A DNA stretch of 64,000 nucleotides from Flectonema sp. DT1601 (Eukaryota > Euglenozoa > Diplonemea > Diplonemida > Diplonemidae), in contig OZ025793.1 in NCBI GenBank assembly GCA_964019425.1, forward strand, positions 1,116,001 to 1,180,000. The letters are read 5' to 3'. The notes beneath the pieces are model-generated. The model was not told where the DNA came from. It saw nothing but the letters and a program-made list of their open reading frames with translations, and made no database searches. Shown one piece after another: positions 1 through 11,300 of this stretch; within the stretch, counting starts at the first letter, position 1; each line of letters opens with the position of its first letter. Made by a program: the position numbers and the translations under genes.

Positions 1-319
1 AAGATTAGTTTTTGTACTGATATAAGCAGCTGTCCATCATGGCATTGTCCTGCCTGAATCTCGTCTGAGCCAGTAACCAGGAGTTGGTTACTTCTTTGGC
101 TATTGCCTGGTAAAAGTATTTGCTAACAAATGAGTTAGTTCTTCTCGAAGAAAAGAACATCAAGCAGTGTTATATTTTGCAGTTCGGCAATCCTTAAAGA
201 AGTTTATTTTGTCCAGTAGTTTTTTTTTTTTTTTAAACATCTTTCCCCTCTCAGATATATTACGGTGAAAAATCAATGTTAGATTCCGAATTAATGTACT
301 TAATTTATCACCCATCAGT
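1..319. other. Left-edge spacer and leader of the first gene
   Basis: No convincing coding region. It holds a 7-bp inverted repeat (GTAACCA 73-79, TGGTTAC 85-91), a T15 run at 220-234, and a pyrimidine-rich CTTTCCCCTCTCAG ending at 254. The last is a plausible trans-splice acceptor 66 nt before the ATG of the GUCD1-like gene. The splice role is inferred. Confidence 0.5.
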
Positions 320-1009
320 ATGTCTTCAAGAAAGCTTAAATGCATCAAGCAGGCTCATGACTTCGATTGCGGACTAGCTTGCGTAGCGATGGTAACAACT
401 TACTTAACAAACGCTGAATCCCCCGAGAGTGAATTATCAAGAGTCACTGATGCTTTTATCGATATGGAAATCTGTGATAGTGACAGCTACACGAGAGGCA
501 TATGGACAATTGAACTTTATTATTTGTTAGCTGAATTACTGGGAGAAAGAGAAAGAAAACTACAACTGAGTACAACTGAGATAATTAGCAACGCCTTAGC
601 TCTGCTTCCCTTCTATGAACAGGATATTGGGGTTGACACTGCTAGGGTCTCGGCATTGTACTCAAAATTAAAATCTGAAGGGTCATTGCGACTACTAATG
701 CGCAGGAAGAGTGTTGCTGAGATTACGAGGGATACTCTTGCTGGTTCTGTTTTTATATTTCTAGTTGACATCCTCATATTAAAATGTCGTAGTTGCAGAT
801 ATTTCTCATTCTCAAATACTCCAACTGAAGTTGGTTCCTATCATGGACACTGTATTCTAGTTACTTCTATTGATCGTAAGAATGGTACCGTAACTTACCA
901 CGATCCGAGTGCCGAATGCGACTCTTGTAATTGTGAGTTGGAAAACTTTGAAGCTGCCAGATCAGCTCCTGGAACAGACAATGATGCGATTCGAATATCG
1001 ATTTCTTGA
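320..1009 (+). CDS. GUCD1: GUCD1-like (guanylylate cyclase domain) protein
   Basis: A 229-residue intronless protein. It starts with a conserved block KQAHDFDCGLACVAMV (residues about 10-25), which matches the Asp-Cys-Gly-Leu-Ala-Cys signature of the GUCD1 family, a papain/C39-like fold. Near the C-terminus GHCILVTSIDRK and TYHDPS supply the family's His and Asp, followed by the typical E-N-F-E-A-A-R-S..GTD..I ending. Length agrees with the family, which is usually about 220-240 residues. The Cys/His/Asp pattern suggests a cysteine-peptidase-like active site, but the family's biochemical role is not settled and the 'cyclase' name is historical. The ATG follows a pyrimidine tract and AG at 241-254. 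Family assignment is firm; function is not. Confidence 0.8.
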   Translation: MSSRKLKCIKQAHDFDCGLACVAMVTTYLTNAESPESELSRVTDAFIDMEICDSDSYTRGIWTIELYYLLAELLGERERKLQLSTTEIISNALALLPFYEQDIGVDTARVSALYSKLKSEGSLRLLMRRKSVAEITRDTLAGSVFIFLVDILILKCRSCRYFSFSNTPTEVGSYHGHCILVTSIDRKNGTVTYHDPSAECDSCNCELENFEAARSAPGTDNDAIRISIS

Positions 1010-1103
1010 AGTACATACCTAAACAATATTAATAGACACTACACTTGTAAGACTGAAGTTACCCTAGAGGCGGACACGTTTGGTCTCCTCGCTAATTTGA
1101 TGT

Positions 1104-1131
1104 CGCAGTTGGGGCTGGCGCCCCAACTGCG
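1104..1131. other. Perfect 12-bp GC-rich hairpin followed by T run
   Basis: The arms CGCAGTTGGGGC (1104-1115) and GCCCCAACTGCG (1120-1131) are exact reverse complements around a TGGC loop, followed by AATTCTTTTT. The GC-rich stem stands out in this AT-rich spacer. It could be a 3'UTR structure of the GUCD1-like gene, the end of a small RNA gene, or a remnant of a mobile element. No function can be read from sequence alone. Confidence 0.55.
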
Positions 1132-1370
1132 AATTCTTTTTGTGCAAACCTCCGTCGTTAAAATATAATATAAAAAAAAATATTAAAAAGATTTCAGGAA
1201 TGAAGCTTTTCCACTCCCTACTTATTATTATTATTATTTTTTAATTTTTTTCTTCTTTTTATTTTTGTTTCCCTAACAAACTATTAGTTTATTAACTCCT
1301 CAGTCATTCCTTAGTTGTAAAATACATCGGAAGAGTGAAAAGAGGTTTTTTTTTTTTTTTTTTTTTCCTG

Positions 1371-1505
1371 CACCGACAAAGTCGGAGAAGAAACTATTCA
1401 GATTAAGAGCCGTTTATTTATTATGTCATGTTATCTATTTCCCTGTGCTCCAGTAATACTGTCAGCGATCAACAAAAATATAAAGGCTTTATCTGAATGG
1501 TTTTC
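1371..1505. repeat. ~135-bp dispersed repeat, copy 1 (upstream of kinesin)
   Basis: This is a close match to 3640-3776 on the other side of the kinesin gene. It begins with a (decayed) short hairpin CACCGAC-AAA-GTCGGAG. It then carries near-terminal inverted segments: ATTCAGATTAAGAGCC at 1396-1411 is the imperfect reverse complement of GGCTTTATCTGAAT at 1485-1498. The structure is like a small non-autonomous element or a folded UTR element. No coding capacity. Confidence 0.75.
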
Positions 1506-1742
1506 TTTCTTACACATCCCTGACTAGTTTATTTTTCTATCCCTATTCCTGTTCCTTAAACACACTATTTCTTTTTGTTCAAAATCCTTTTGTAATTTAT
1601 ACTTTGACTAAATAAAATATAGGTTGGTATGTCTTCTTGCCTTTTTTTTTGTTGTTTGAGACGGTAGTTTGTGGTAGTTGTCGTTATTTTGATTCTATTT
1701 TGTGTGATCAAATATCCATTTTTTTACAAGTGGTTGCCAACC

Positions 1743-3497
1743 ATGATGCGTCGGTTAGAAAAACCAGTTCTTGAAAGAAGAGCAGCGAGTGGTACAATGC
1801 AAGCACCAGTATCACCTGAATACAGAGCTTTACCGCCGAAAGTACCAAGTAAGCAAACTGTACATCAAACACCGCCTCGTGGACTGTTGAAGGCAGGGGG
1901 TCGGGTTACGAGTAAAAGCCCTGAATTAATTTTTGAAAGGAGAGAAGGCGGTAGTTCCAAATCCCTTCCAAATGCGGTATCTGATCAGGTGATGCTGTCA
2001 CCTGCTAGTTCGAGATGCTCATCACTCCCATCACCAGCAAAAAGTGAAAAACATGAAACAAACGTCAATGTAGCCCTCCGTGTAAGACCATTCACAGTAT
2101 TAGATCGGAGATCAAAAATAGACGAATCGCCAGCTTTAGATGTGTTTGGATCTACCACAGTCAGCATTAAGAACCTTCAATTTACTTTTGATCATTTGCT
2201 TTGGTCAGCTGGAACACCTTCAACATCAGAAGTAGATTCTGAAGACTCTTCAGAAGACGACTACTGTCCGAGACATGCTTCTCAGTTAGATGTTTATAAA
2301 AGAATTGGAAGCCCAGTAGTTGATACAGCTCTTGGTGGTTACAACAGTTGTGTTTTCGCATACGGCCAAACCGGATCAGGAAAGACATACACGATGATGG
2401 GTGACAATACTGATGAAGGTAAAGGACTCCTTCCCCGAATTGTTGAGGAATTGTTCCAACGAAGTTCCGCATTCGAATCAAAAAAAGTAACTTTCGAAGT
2501 CTCTTTTATGGAAATATACTGCGAGAAAGTAAAAGACCTATTGAAGGTATCCGAATACGCTTCCTTACGTGTTAGACAGCATCCAGTGAAAGGTGTTTTC
2601 GTGGAAGGAATTCAACGAGTTTCTGTTCAGTCTTGGAGTGAATGTAGAAGTCTTATTGACAAGGGAAATCAACAGCGGGTTACTGCTTGCACATCAATGA
2701 ATGAGAAATCAAGTCGTAGTCATGCAGTGTTTACGATAAATGTTACTGTTGATGAGAATGTTAAATTATCAAAAAACGGTCGGATAACATCATCTCAACG
2801 AACTGCTGTAGTTAACCTGGTTGACTTAGCTGGTTCAGAACGCGTATCACGAACAGGCTGCACTGGTCTTCTATTAGAAGAAGCAACACAAATAAATCTC
2901 TCACTAACAGTACTCCGAAAGGTAATCGACGGTTTAGTTGACAAATCAAAAGGAGTACGATGTGTAGTACCAGTTAGAGAATCTATGCTTACTTGGGTAC
3001 TATCAGACTCGCTTGGGGGAAATAGCAAAACGACAATGATCGCTACTGCATCACCCACGAGTGAATCAGTTGAGGAAACAATATGTACTCTTAGGTATGC
3101 AGTTAAAGCTAGAGGTATTATTAATATTGCGAAGGTTAATGAAGACAGTCATGCTCGTATTGTAAGAGACCTTCAATTAGAAATATCAAAACTGCGTTCA
3201 GAACAAGAAGAAAGAACTACCGACACTGAAGTCCTTGCTGCTCAAATAGAACTAAACGAACGAGCACTGCAGCAGGTTCGGGAAGCAGCTATTCAAATGC
3301 AGCGGCTTCATAAGAAAACTCTTTCTGAAGAACGAGATCGTAGAATCCTTGCAGAGTCTGAATCTTTACAATTGTCATCACGTCTTCAGAAAGTTGAGTC
3401 ATTACTCGAACAGAAGGATACTTTTATATTAGAACTCCAACGGATGCGAGAAGACGATAATCACGAGACCAGTTGTCAACTATGTGGTATTCAATAA
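1743..3497 (+). CDS. Kinesin-3-like motor protein, divergent
   Basis: Microtubule motor of 584 residues from the chosen ATG (MMRRLEKP). The frame opens upstream at 1671, but that extension reads as hydrophobic translation of a T/G-rich leader. After about 110 Ser/Pro-rich residues comes the motor domain: NVNVALRVRPF, P-loop GQTGSGKT (about 207), switch I NEKSSRSH (about 323), switch II DLAGSE (about 361). It ends in the kinesin-3-type neck LRYAVKARGIINIAKVNED. An acidic loop insert (SEVDSEDSSEDDYC) lies before the P-loop. The tail is a short coiled coil; no FHA or PH domain follows, unlike full-length kinesin-3. The normally invariant INKSL of helix alpha-4 reads INLSL and the following LGKVI reads LRKVI, so motility may be altered. 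Flanked by two copies of a 135-bp repeat. Confidence 0.88.
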   Translation: MMRRLEKPVLERRAASGTMQAPVSPEYRALPPKVPSKQTVHQTPPRGLLKAGGRVTSKSPELIFERREGGSSKSLPNAVSDQVMLSPASSRCSSLPSPAKSEKHETNVNVALRVRPFTVLDRRSKIDESPALDVFGSTTVSIKNLQFTFDHLLWSAGTPSTSEVDSEDSSEDDYCPRHASQLDVYKRIGSPVVDTALGGYNSCVFAYGQTGSGKTYTMMGDNTDEGKGLLPRIVEELFQRSSAFESKKVTFEVSFMEIYCEKVKDLLKVSEYASLRVRQHPVKGVFVEGIQRVSVQSWSECRSLIDKGNQQRVTACTSMNEKSSRSHAVFTINVTVDENVKLSKNGRITSSQRTAVVNLVDLAGSERVSRTGCTGLLLEEATQINLSLTVLRKVIDGLVDKSKGVRCVVPVRESMLTWVLSDSLGGNSKTTMIATASPTSESVEETICTLRYAVKARGIINIAKVNEDSHARIVRDLQLEISKLRSEQEERTTDTEVLAAQIELNERALQQVREAAIQMQRLHKKTLSEERDRRILAESESLQLSSRLQKVESLLEQKDTFILELQRMREDDNHETSCQLCGIQ

Positions 3498-3639
3498 CAG
3501 TAACAACTGATGCTACCACAACGTTAACAAACAGAGTCTAAAGTATGCGGTACACATTATAATATTATTGCATCGCTAAAGTACTGACCACTGGGAACTG
3601 AATGGCACGTCCTTTGTTAAGTAGTTATTTTTTTTGTTG

Positions 3640-3776
3640 CTCCGACGAAGTCGGAGAAGAAACTATTCAGATTAAGAACCGTTTATTTATTATGCTATGT
3701 TTATCTATTTTCCTGTGCCATCAGTAAAACTAGCTGTGATCAACAAAAATATAAAGGCTTTATCTGAATGGTTTTG
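3640..3776. repeat. ~135-bp dispersed repeat, copy 2 (downstream of kinesin)
   Basis: Second copy of the element at 1371-1505, same orientation. Here the leading hairpin is perfect (CTCCGAC-GAA-GTCGGAG, 3640-3656), and ATTCAGATTAAGAACC (3665-3680) faces GGCTTTATCTGAAT (3756-3769). Similarity continues to the AATGGTTTT at the right end and then stops. Confidence 0.75.
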
Positions 3777-4226
3777 TTTTTTTTTTGAGAAAAACTGATA
3801 AAACGACAACGCAGAGCAATATTTTTCGATCATTGCAATGTGTCTTACCTCCCTCATCTTTTTTACGTTATGTGAGAGTTGTGTTTTGTTTCCCTCTTGA
3901 AGAGATTTTTGAGTCAAGTAGAGGTGTTGATTGATTTTAATTTTAACTTGGTGGTTCAAAGGAAGAGATGAGTTTTTTTTTTTTTTTTTTGTTACAGAAA
4001 AAAAAAAAAAAAAAAACTCATAAGTACCTAAAAGGAAATTAAAAAAAAATAAGCGAATGTGGAGGAAAAAAAATAAGCTTAGCTGTATTTTTGATTCATT
4101 GTTGTTTTGACAATTGACAAGTTCACATTTCCCCCCCTATTCCCTTTTTTTCTTTTTTCTCACAATTTATTCTCGTACCGGCTTTGTTGTTTTCACTAAA
4201 AGCTGTGTTTTTCGTTTGTAAATATG

Positions 4227-4253
4227 ATTATTATTATTATTATTATTATTATT
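4227..4253. repeat. (ATT)n microsatellite
   Basis: Nine consecutive ATT units in the spacer before the giant gene. Confidence 0.9.
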
Positions 4254-5306
4254 CTTTATTTTAGCCCCTTAATTTTCCGTTCATGTTTCCGACTAACCGT
4301 TTGATTTGCCTTGGCTGACTAATTAGCGAAAGAAGGAAAGAGTGCTTATTGTGCACTAGTTGGGCTACTGCTTCTTGCCTGATGTGTGATCAAGCATGAA
4401 AGTAGATGTGTTGTGATTACTAAGAGGGTGGTGTTTGTTTTCTTTATTTTGATAAGTTCTGCCTGAATACAATATATTATCGAAATTTATGATTTGCCCA
4501 TTCTGTCTTGTAGTCGAAACATTGTAGAAAACGCGAAGAAAACAATTAGGAGCGTTGTTGTTTTCAGCAGATTTTAGCGTTTCCTCTCTCCCTTTTTCTT
4601 TTCCCCTTTCTTTATTTGAACAAATTCACTGTCTTTTGTATTTAAAACGAGACGTTCTCGATCTGCATGCATACGTATTCTCAATACAAACTGTAGAACC
4701 TCTGCAATGGGGAACTCAACAGACTGAACTCCAAAAAGCCGACTTAGAGAGGAAGACAACACCAGCTTTACATTATTTGTGACGTTGAGGTGTTGAACCG
4801 ATTCTGTGTTTGCTCAAGGTATAGTTTCTTATAATTAATTCAAAACAGGAGGACAACTCTGAATTTTTGCCTGACTTTTCTGGTTTCATTGAAAAAACAC
4901 CTCCGATTTGGTATTTTCCCCCCCCGTTTCTTTTTCGTTTCTCCGATTCTTTTTGTGCTTCTTGCCTTTTCCAGTTTTCTTTTAGTTTGTCTACTGTAGG
5001 CTGACACACATACACCTCTGGTTCAACTGCGCATTTATTTCGTCTCTGCTTATTCCGCCACCCTGTTTTTCAGGTTCTAACTTTCGCCATTGATTTCTTA
5101 CGGTTTTTGTTAAGAAAATAAATGAGAAACTCTCATGTTGTGAGATCTTCTAGTAGTTTATTGTTCAGTAGCACGACGGTATTAAAATGATAGTCGTTGA
5201 AGGAATAAGATAGCGATAGTTGTGTACTAACCTTTCATGGGTTTTTTTTTTTTTGTTGTTTATTATTATTTTTTTATTAATCTGATATTCCAGCGAGCTG
5301 ATAGAA

Positions 5307-8300
5307 ATGGTTGGCTCGGACTCCGTCGGATCTCATTCCGAAGGGGACGATAATAATAATAAAAGTGGTGATGGTGGTGGTTTAGGTTGGTGGCAATCAC
5401 TTCATAAGGCTAAACAAGAGGAAGAAGAAGAAGAAGAAGAAGAAGAAGAAGAACACAATAACTCACCACCACTAGAACCAAGGAGTGATGACAGGAGATC
5501 AATACCTGAAAGTGGAATTGATTCGCTAGCAGTTGGAGCCCCGTATTCAACCAGAGATTCACCACAGCAATCTCCCTTTCCGAGACATACATCCAGAACT
5601 CTGGACACAGTTCTAACTCCATCATCACAACCTAGACAATATTCACCTTCACGTGATACAGAAGATCTATTGGAAGATGGGACTGAACATGTCTCCATTC
5701 CAGTTCAGTTTGGACATAGCATTCCATCATCAATGGTGTTATCACCTGGATTATCAAATGTTGCGAATGGTCGTAGCTCACCTATTCAAACAGTTAGTGT
5801 ACGTCCTTCTGTTTATAAAGAAAATCCTGATTCACCAACTCAAGTTGCAACACCAACAGTGGGATCAACACAACCTGATACCTTCTCAGCAATTAGTAGT
5901 CGGATGGGTCAAGTAGCTTCTCTGAGAAGTGCTGGTTTTCAAAATATATCTCGTGCTGGTAGAGAAGCAGAAAGTAATTCCTACATATCAAGTAATGACT
6001 CGTTAATAGAAGCATCACTTCAAGATCAACAAGATAAAGATGTGAGAGCCGTCAGTGATATTCGTTCACCTGAAAGTGATTCAAAAGATCCTTTTGGATC
6101 TGTGAGGTCTCCACTCAGTGCATCGACACCAATCGATATCTCATCATTAAAAAGTGTGGGTGAAAATAACACGAACGCATCTCGAAAAGGTCCGCAAGGT
6201 CTAACCTCACCAGTCACAAGACAAACAACTCTACAAGAGGACTTATCATCTTTGAAGAGCTTTGGAGAAAGAAATGTTAAAGTAGGCGTTCTATCCGGAG
6301 GAGGTAGTTCAGTTGGAAATAATGAAATTCCTTCTCCAGTTGCGTCTTCTGCGACTTCCCCACATCAAACATCTCCAGTTCTTATGAATAATGATACGGC
6401 AATTAGATCTCCGGTCAGTACTGTAGCTGGTCAGAATCTTGTGGAGAGTGGATCAGATGAAGAATTCACATTGCCTGGTGATCCTTTAAGTAAGAAATCA
6501 ACTTCTATTAATAACAATGATGATTTCATTAATCAAATAAATACATCACAACAATCAATTGAGGACTTTACAGTTCACGAAGTACCCAAAGCTACTAGCC
6601 ACCCACCTGCAATGGGAACATCATCGCAGTCAAATCCCATGAAGTCACCTGCTGCGGGTCCACAACAGGGTACATTTTCAGTTAAAAGTACATCAGTTCC
6701 TAAAGGAACTGATTCGTTTTCTATAAAGAGCAGTAGTGTTGATGATGCTGACAGCTCGCACTATGTTCCTCACACTTCTCCGATTATAAATCCTGTGGGA
6801 AGTAACACAAAGATTGACTCTCCTATTGTAAACGAAATCACAACATCACCTCTTCAATCACATGAAGAACAACCTCTTGGAACAATTGAATTAGAAGACG
6901 ATCCAGTTAGAGGTCAATCAGATATATATAATGATGACAATGTTGTAGACACAACATCTCCTCAGAGTGCAGGCATCCCGAAATCACCAATTGTAGAAAC
7001 CGCCAATCCAACTTCTGTAAAAAGCAATTCCGATACTGAACGTGTACTGGGTAGTACTGATAGTCAAGACGAGGACAGATTTCGTAGTAAATCACCAACA
7101 TTAGGAACAGAGCAGAGAGTGGCTGAGAGTTATTCAGCGAGTAGTGTTTTGAATACATCTCCTGCTGCTGTAAAAGTTGAGGCAACCGAACTTCCGCCGC
7201 CACCAATTCAAAGTACCGTTCTGGGGGCTTCTCAAGCAGAAATAGAACAAAAAAATATTGATACTTTCTCTGTGAAGAGCGCTGACAATGTCCCCGCAGT
7301 GGCCGCTGCACAAAATGTTGTGCAGACAGAGACCTCTGCAGCAAGTATCGAGAACAGGGCAGCAGATACATCCCCTTTGAGTGCAAGTAATCGTTATACA
7401 ACATCACCTATCAGGGGCGGTACTGCTACGGGCAAGTCACACGACGATAAATCCCCTTCAGAAGGTGAAATGAATATCAAACACTTGAACGAAGAAATAA
7501 AGAGTACACCCGAAGGTGTGATACACTCACAATCAAGTGCTGCACCTGACGTTGCTCAGGAAATATCCCAATATGAAGTCCCTACTTCACAAGGACACAC
7601 TGAGGGTATAAATGATGCCGTCGGTCTCATGAGTGAGAGTTATTACAGTGACTTTGAAGATCACGTAGAGCAACCGGATGAGTTGCAAGCTTCAGCACCT
7701 GTCACTGTTAAGGAAGTTTCGAAATCATTTGATACCAACCTACCTACTGAACAGAGTACATCATTGGTCATTGAGGGTGTTGAAAAGGAAGTCACTTCAA
7801 GTAAGAAGAAGAAAAACAAGAAATCCAAAGTGGGGGAAAGCGCTTCACCCAAGAAGAAGAAAAAGAAGAAGAAGAAGAAGAAATCAGCTAACGAAACAGC
7901 CACAATGGAAGCATCTCCCAGTAAGACTCAGGAAGCTGATGATGATGATGTCGAAGGTAGTAACTCGCCAGGTGATAACTCACTAGGTGACATCTCTCAA
8001 TCTATTCCTAATCGTGATCTCACTTCTACGGAAGCTCTAACTGATATGAAGACGAACGAGACTCACGACGAATCCACACGGGAAAAGAAAATCAACATAT
8101 CAGGCAACGAGAATGAATCATCAACTATGTCTCCAGGTGCTGCTTCTAAAGCAGGCAACACAAGCGAGCAAGGGAATGAGAAAAGCAAGAAAAAGAAGAA
8201 GTCCAGTGTAAAGAAGACATCTGATAAAGAAAATGGTTCGGCGGGTTATGATTCCGACACAGACGAACCCCAAGAGGAGGAGAAGAAGAAGAAGAAAAAA

Positions 8301-11300
8301 AAACAGAAGAAGAAGTCCAGCGCGAAGAAGACATCTGATGAAAATGGTTCAGCAGGCTATGATTCTGACACCGACGAACCGCAACGGGAGGAGGAGAAGA
8401 AAAAAAAAAAGAAACAGAAAAAGAAGAAGAAGAAGAAGAAGAAGAAATCCAAAACTAATAAGGAAGAGAGCAATGCCGACACCGACTCTGATTCGAACAG
8501 CGGAGATAATTCTTCTTCGAAAGTGAAAAAGAAGAAGAAGAAGAAGTCTAAAAAGAGTGACAACGACTCGTCTTCTGATTCAAGTAGTGGAGATGACTCT
8601 TCGAAGAAAAAAAAGAAGAAGAAGAAGAAGAAGTCTAAAAAGGACGACAGTGACTCGTCTTCTGATTCGAGTAGTGACTCTTCGAAGAAGAAGAAAAAGA
8701 AGAAGAAGAAGTCTAAAAAGAGTGCCAGCGACTCTTCGGATTCAAGTAGTGGAGATGACTCTTCGAAGAAGAAGAAGAAGAAGAAATCCAAAAAGAAGAA
8801 GAAGAAGGAATCTAAAAGTGACTCCTCCTCAGATTCGAGCAGTGCAAGTGACTCGAAGAAGAAGTCCAAAAAGAAGAAATCATCCTCCAGCAGCAGCTCT
8901 TCATCTGATTCGTCATCGGGTTCTGAAGAAAAAAAGAAAAGGAAGAAGAAGAACAAGAAATCTAAGAAGTCCAAAGGCAGCGATGATGAGAACTCACCGA
9001 AAAAAGATTCCGATAAGAAGAAGAAGAACAAGAACAAGAAGGACAAGAAAAGCGATTCAGATGAGAACTCGGTGAAAAAAGATTCCGATAAGAAGAAGAA
9101 GGACAAGAAGAACAAGAAGGACAAGAAATCTAAGAAGTCCAAAGGCAGCGATTCAGATGAAAACTTATCGAAGAAATCGAGCAGCTCTGACGACAAGAAA
9201 AAAAAGTCTAAAAAGGAAACAACCTCCCTCTCTGACAGCAACGAGAAACCGAAATTAGCAAACGAGGAAGTTGCTGAGAGTTCGGCAGCTGTAAATATGA
9301 ATGGTGAGAATGCATCCCCAGACAGTACCAACTACAGTTCAGCGGAACCGCCATTTGATGTTGCAGAGGATGACATCAGTCATGATCACTTAGGAGGAAC
9401 AAATATTTATTCAGAAGATCCAGATCATGATTTCGTAGTAAACAACATCCCTAATGAGAATACACCTCTGGCTTCAGTAGAACATCACGACTACGAAGAT
9501 TCTTCAGCGAAGGTATCCGACGGTGTGTCGGAAGTTGACATCGGACACACTGAACCACCACAAACAGTTGAATACCATGAACATGACTATAAAGATTCTT
9601 CAGCGAAGGTATCCGACGATGTTTCGGAGGTTGACATCGAACACACTGAACCACAACAAACAGTTGAACAACGATACCATGAACATCACGTTCAAAGTCT
9701 TAGAAAATTAGAAGAGATTGAAAACCAATCACCAAAACAATCCAACAAAGAATCAATTAATAATAGTTTTCAAGATGTTCTTGGTGGGTATAAACTTGTT
9801 GTGAATATTCATAAGTTTAGAGGGATGTCGTTGTCAGGTTCATCATCAGCCCTACCTATTACATATCAAGTATCGTATGAATATGTGAATAGAGATGGTA
9901 ATATTGCATTCGAAGGTTTAAATGTAAACGAAAGATTCTTATTCGAAAATGATGGTCTTCCTCTTAATGGAGTTCTAACAATAAAAGCATTAATCGGATC
10001 GAAGACTTACAACTTCAAGACAACTATCTGTGGTGAGCGTGACATTAGACAAACAAAATGGCTTTCAACGACAGCTAGAAAGTCAGTTGCTCGTGTCAGC
10101 GTCTCTTGTCAATATTGTTATAGATCAAAATCTTTGTTTTATATATTTGTTAGGATCAAGGAATTCAAACCAAATCCTTCTCATCCAGACTATCAATCAC
10201 AACCGTCTGAATCCAACTACACGGTAGTAACTGCTAATGAACGTTGGGATCATGTGGCTTCTGATACGTCAACTTTGGGATTATCGGGAACGAGCTTCAT
10301 ATGGGAGTCGAATAGAATGGAAATTGATTTATCTAAAGACCCGAATGTTAGACTATCACTGTGGCAACGATCTAAGTGGAGACCTGAAAAAACTGAAAAC
10401 ACCGTACAAGAACGAGAAGATGGATGTCTTGGTGAACTTTTAATTGATATCAGAAGACGAGATCTTCAAAACCAACTCGGCAAGTGGGTTTGGATGAATG
10501 TCAATACTCAGGGATGCTCTGCACTGCTAGCTGAAGTCAGTGATGCTATTCAGTTGTCTGGAAAAATACAAATCATGTTTCAGCAATCAGCAAAGGCTTG
10601 GAATGCTGCAATCACTCCTTTGGGTAAAACTGTTCCACTCGATGATCAACTGTCACTAGTAAGAAATGCTACGACTAATTCAGATGCTCTCTCACGTATG
10701 CATATTACTGTTCATGATCTAACACTTCGAATATATAAATTAGTTGGGAAGTTGTCTTCATCAGAAATTCCTAATTGGGTTTACCAGCTGCCTGTAAGTG
10801 GAAAACTTTGCCATTCGGGAGTAACATTGTCTCGTGCTGGTTCTTTTACTTCAGAGCCACCCATCTTTATTATCAGACATTTCTTAACGGCAGCGTTCGA
10901 TTTGAGGAAGTTTTCTGAAGACAGTTGCACCGCCACTCTGGTTGCGATAAAGTTACGAGCAATGGGAATCTTGGAGGGGAAATTTGGTGATTGGAAGCAA
11001 CCATCTCTATCACTTGGTCTTTACAAGGTAGTGTCGTACCTTTTAGAACCGGTAACCTCTAGAGAAGAAATAAAAATTAGAGCACACGAAGAGTGTACTC
11101 TAGATACAGTATCAACACTTATACAAATAGTTCTTAGTGGTTCAGCACTACCAGCTAAGGTAGTCATAACCACTTCTTTATCGGATGTCGGAAAGGTTAC
11201 TGAAGCTCCTGCAACCTTTCGAATGTCATATGAATTAGTTGATTCTTTTGGAAGGATAAGAGAACCAAAAGACTTTGGAAATCAAACAAAGATCAGAATA

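Larger units (their letters stand above)
1010..1742. other. Spacer: hairpin, T-tracts and repeat copy 1
   Basis: Non-coding. It contains a perfect 12-bp hairpin (1104-1131), an A/T-rich stretch, a T21 run (1346-1366), the first copy of the ~135-bp repeat (1371-1505), and a T9 run at 1642-1650 close to the kinesin start. Confidence 0.6.
3498..5306. other. Spacer: repeat copy 2, homopolymers, ATT microsatellite
   Basis: About 1.8 kb without a supportable gene. It holds repeat copy 2 (3640-3776), T- and A-runs around 3970-4015, an (ATT)n microsatellite at 4227-4253, and several pyrimidine-rich stretches. A T-rich stretch ending in ATATTCCAG at 5293 lies 13 nt before the next ATG and is the likely acceptor for the giant gene. 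Short open frames here are low-complexity. Confidence 0.5.

Noticed and set aside
1671-1742. N-terminal extension of the kinesin with a membrane segment
   Set aside because: The 24 extra residues are Val/Ile/Phe translation of a T/G-rich leader; the MMRRLEKP start gives a normal soluble kinesin.
4555-4782. 75-codon open frame in the spacer before the giant gene
   Set aside because: Overlaps a minus-strand frame of equal quality, with no motif or homology signal; not distinguishable from chance.
8357-9331. Minus-strand open frame of Phe/Ser/Leu-rich protein
   Set aside because: It is the mirror of the Lys/Ser-Asp codon runs in the giant + strand gene and has no protein-like complexity.
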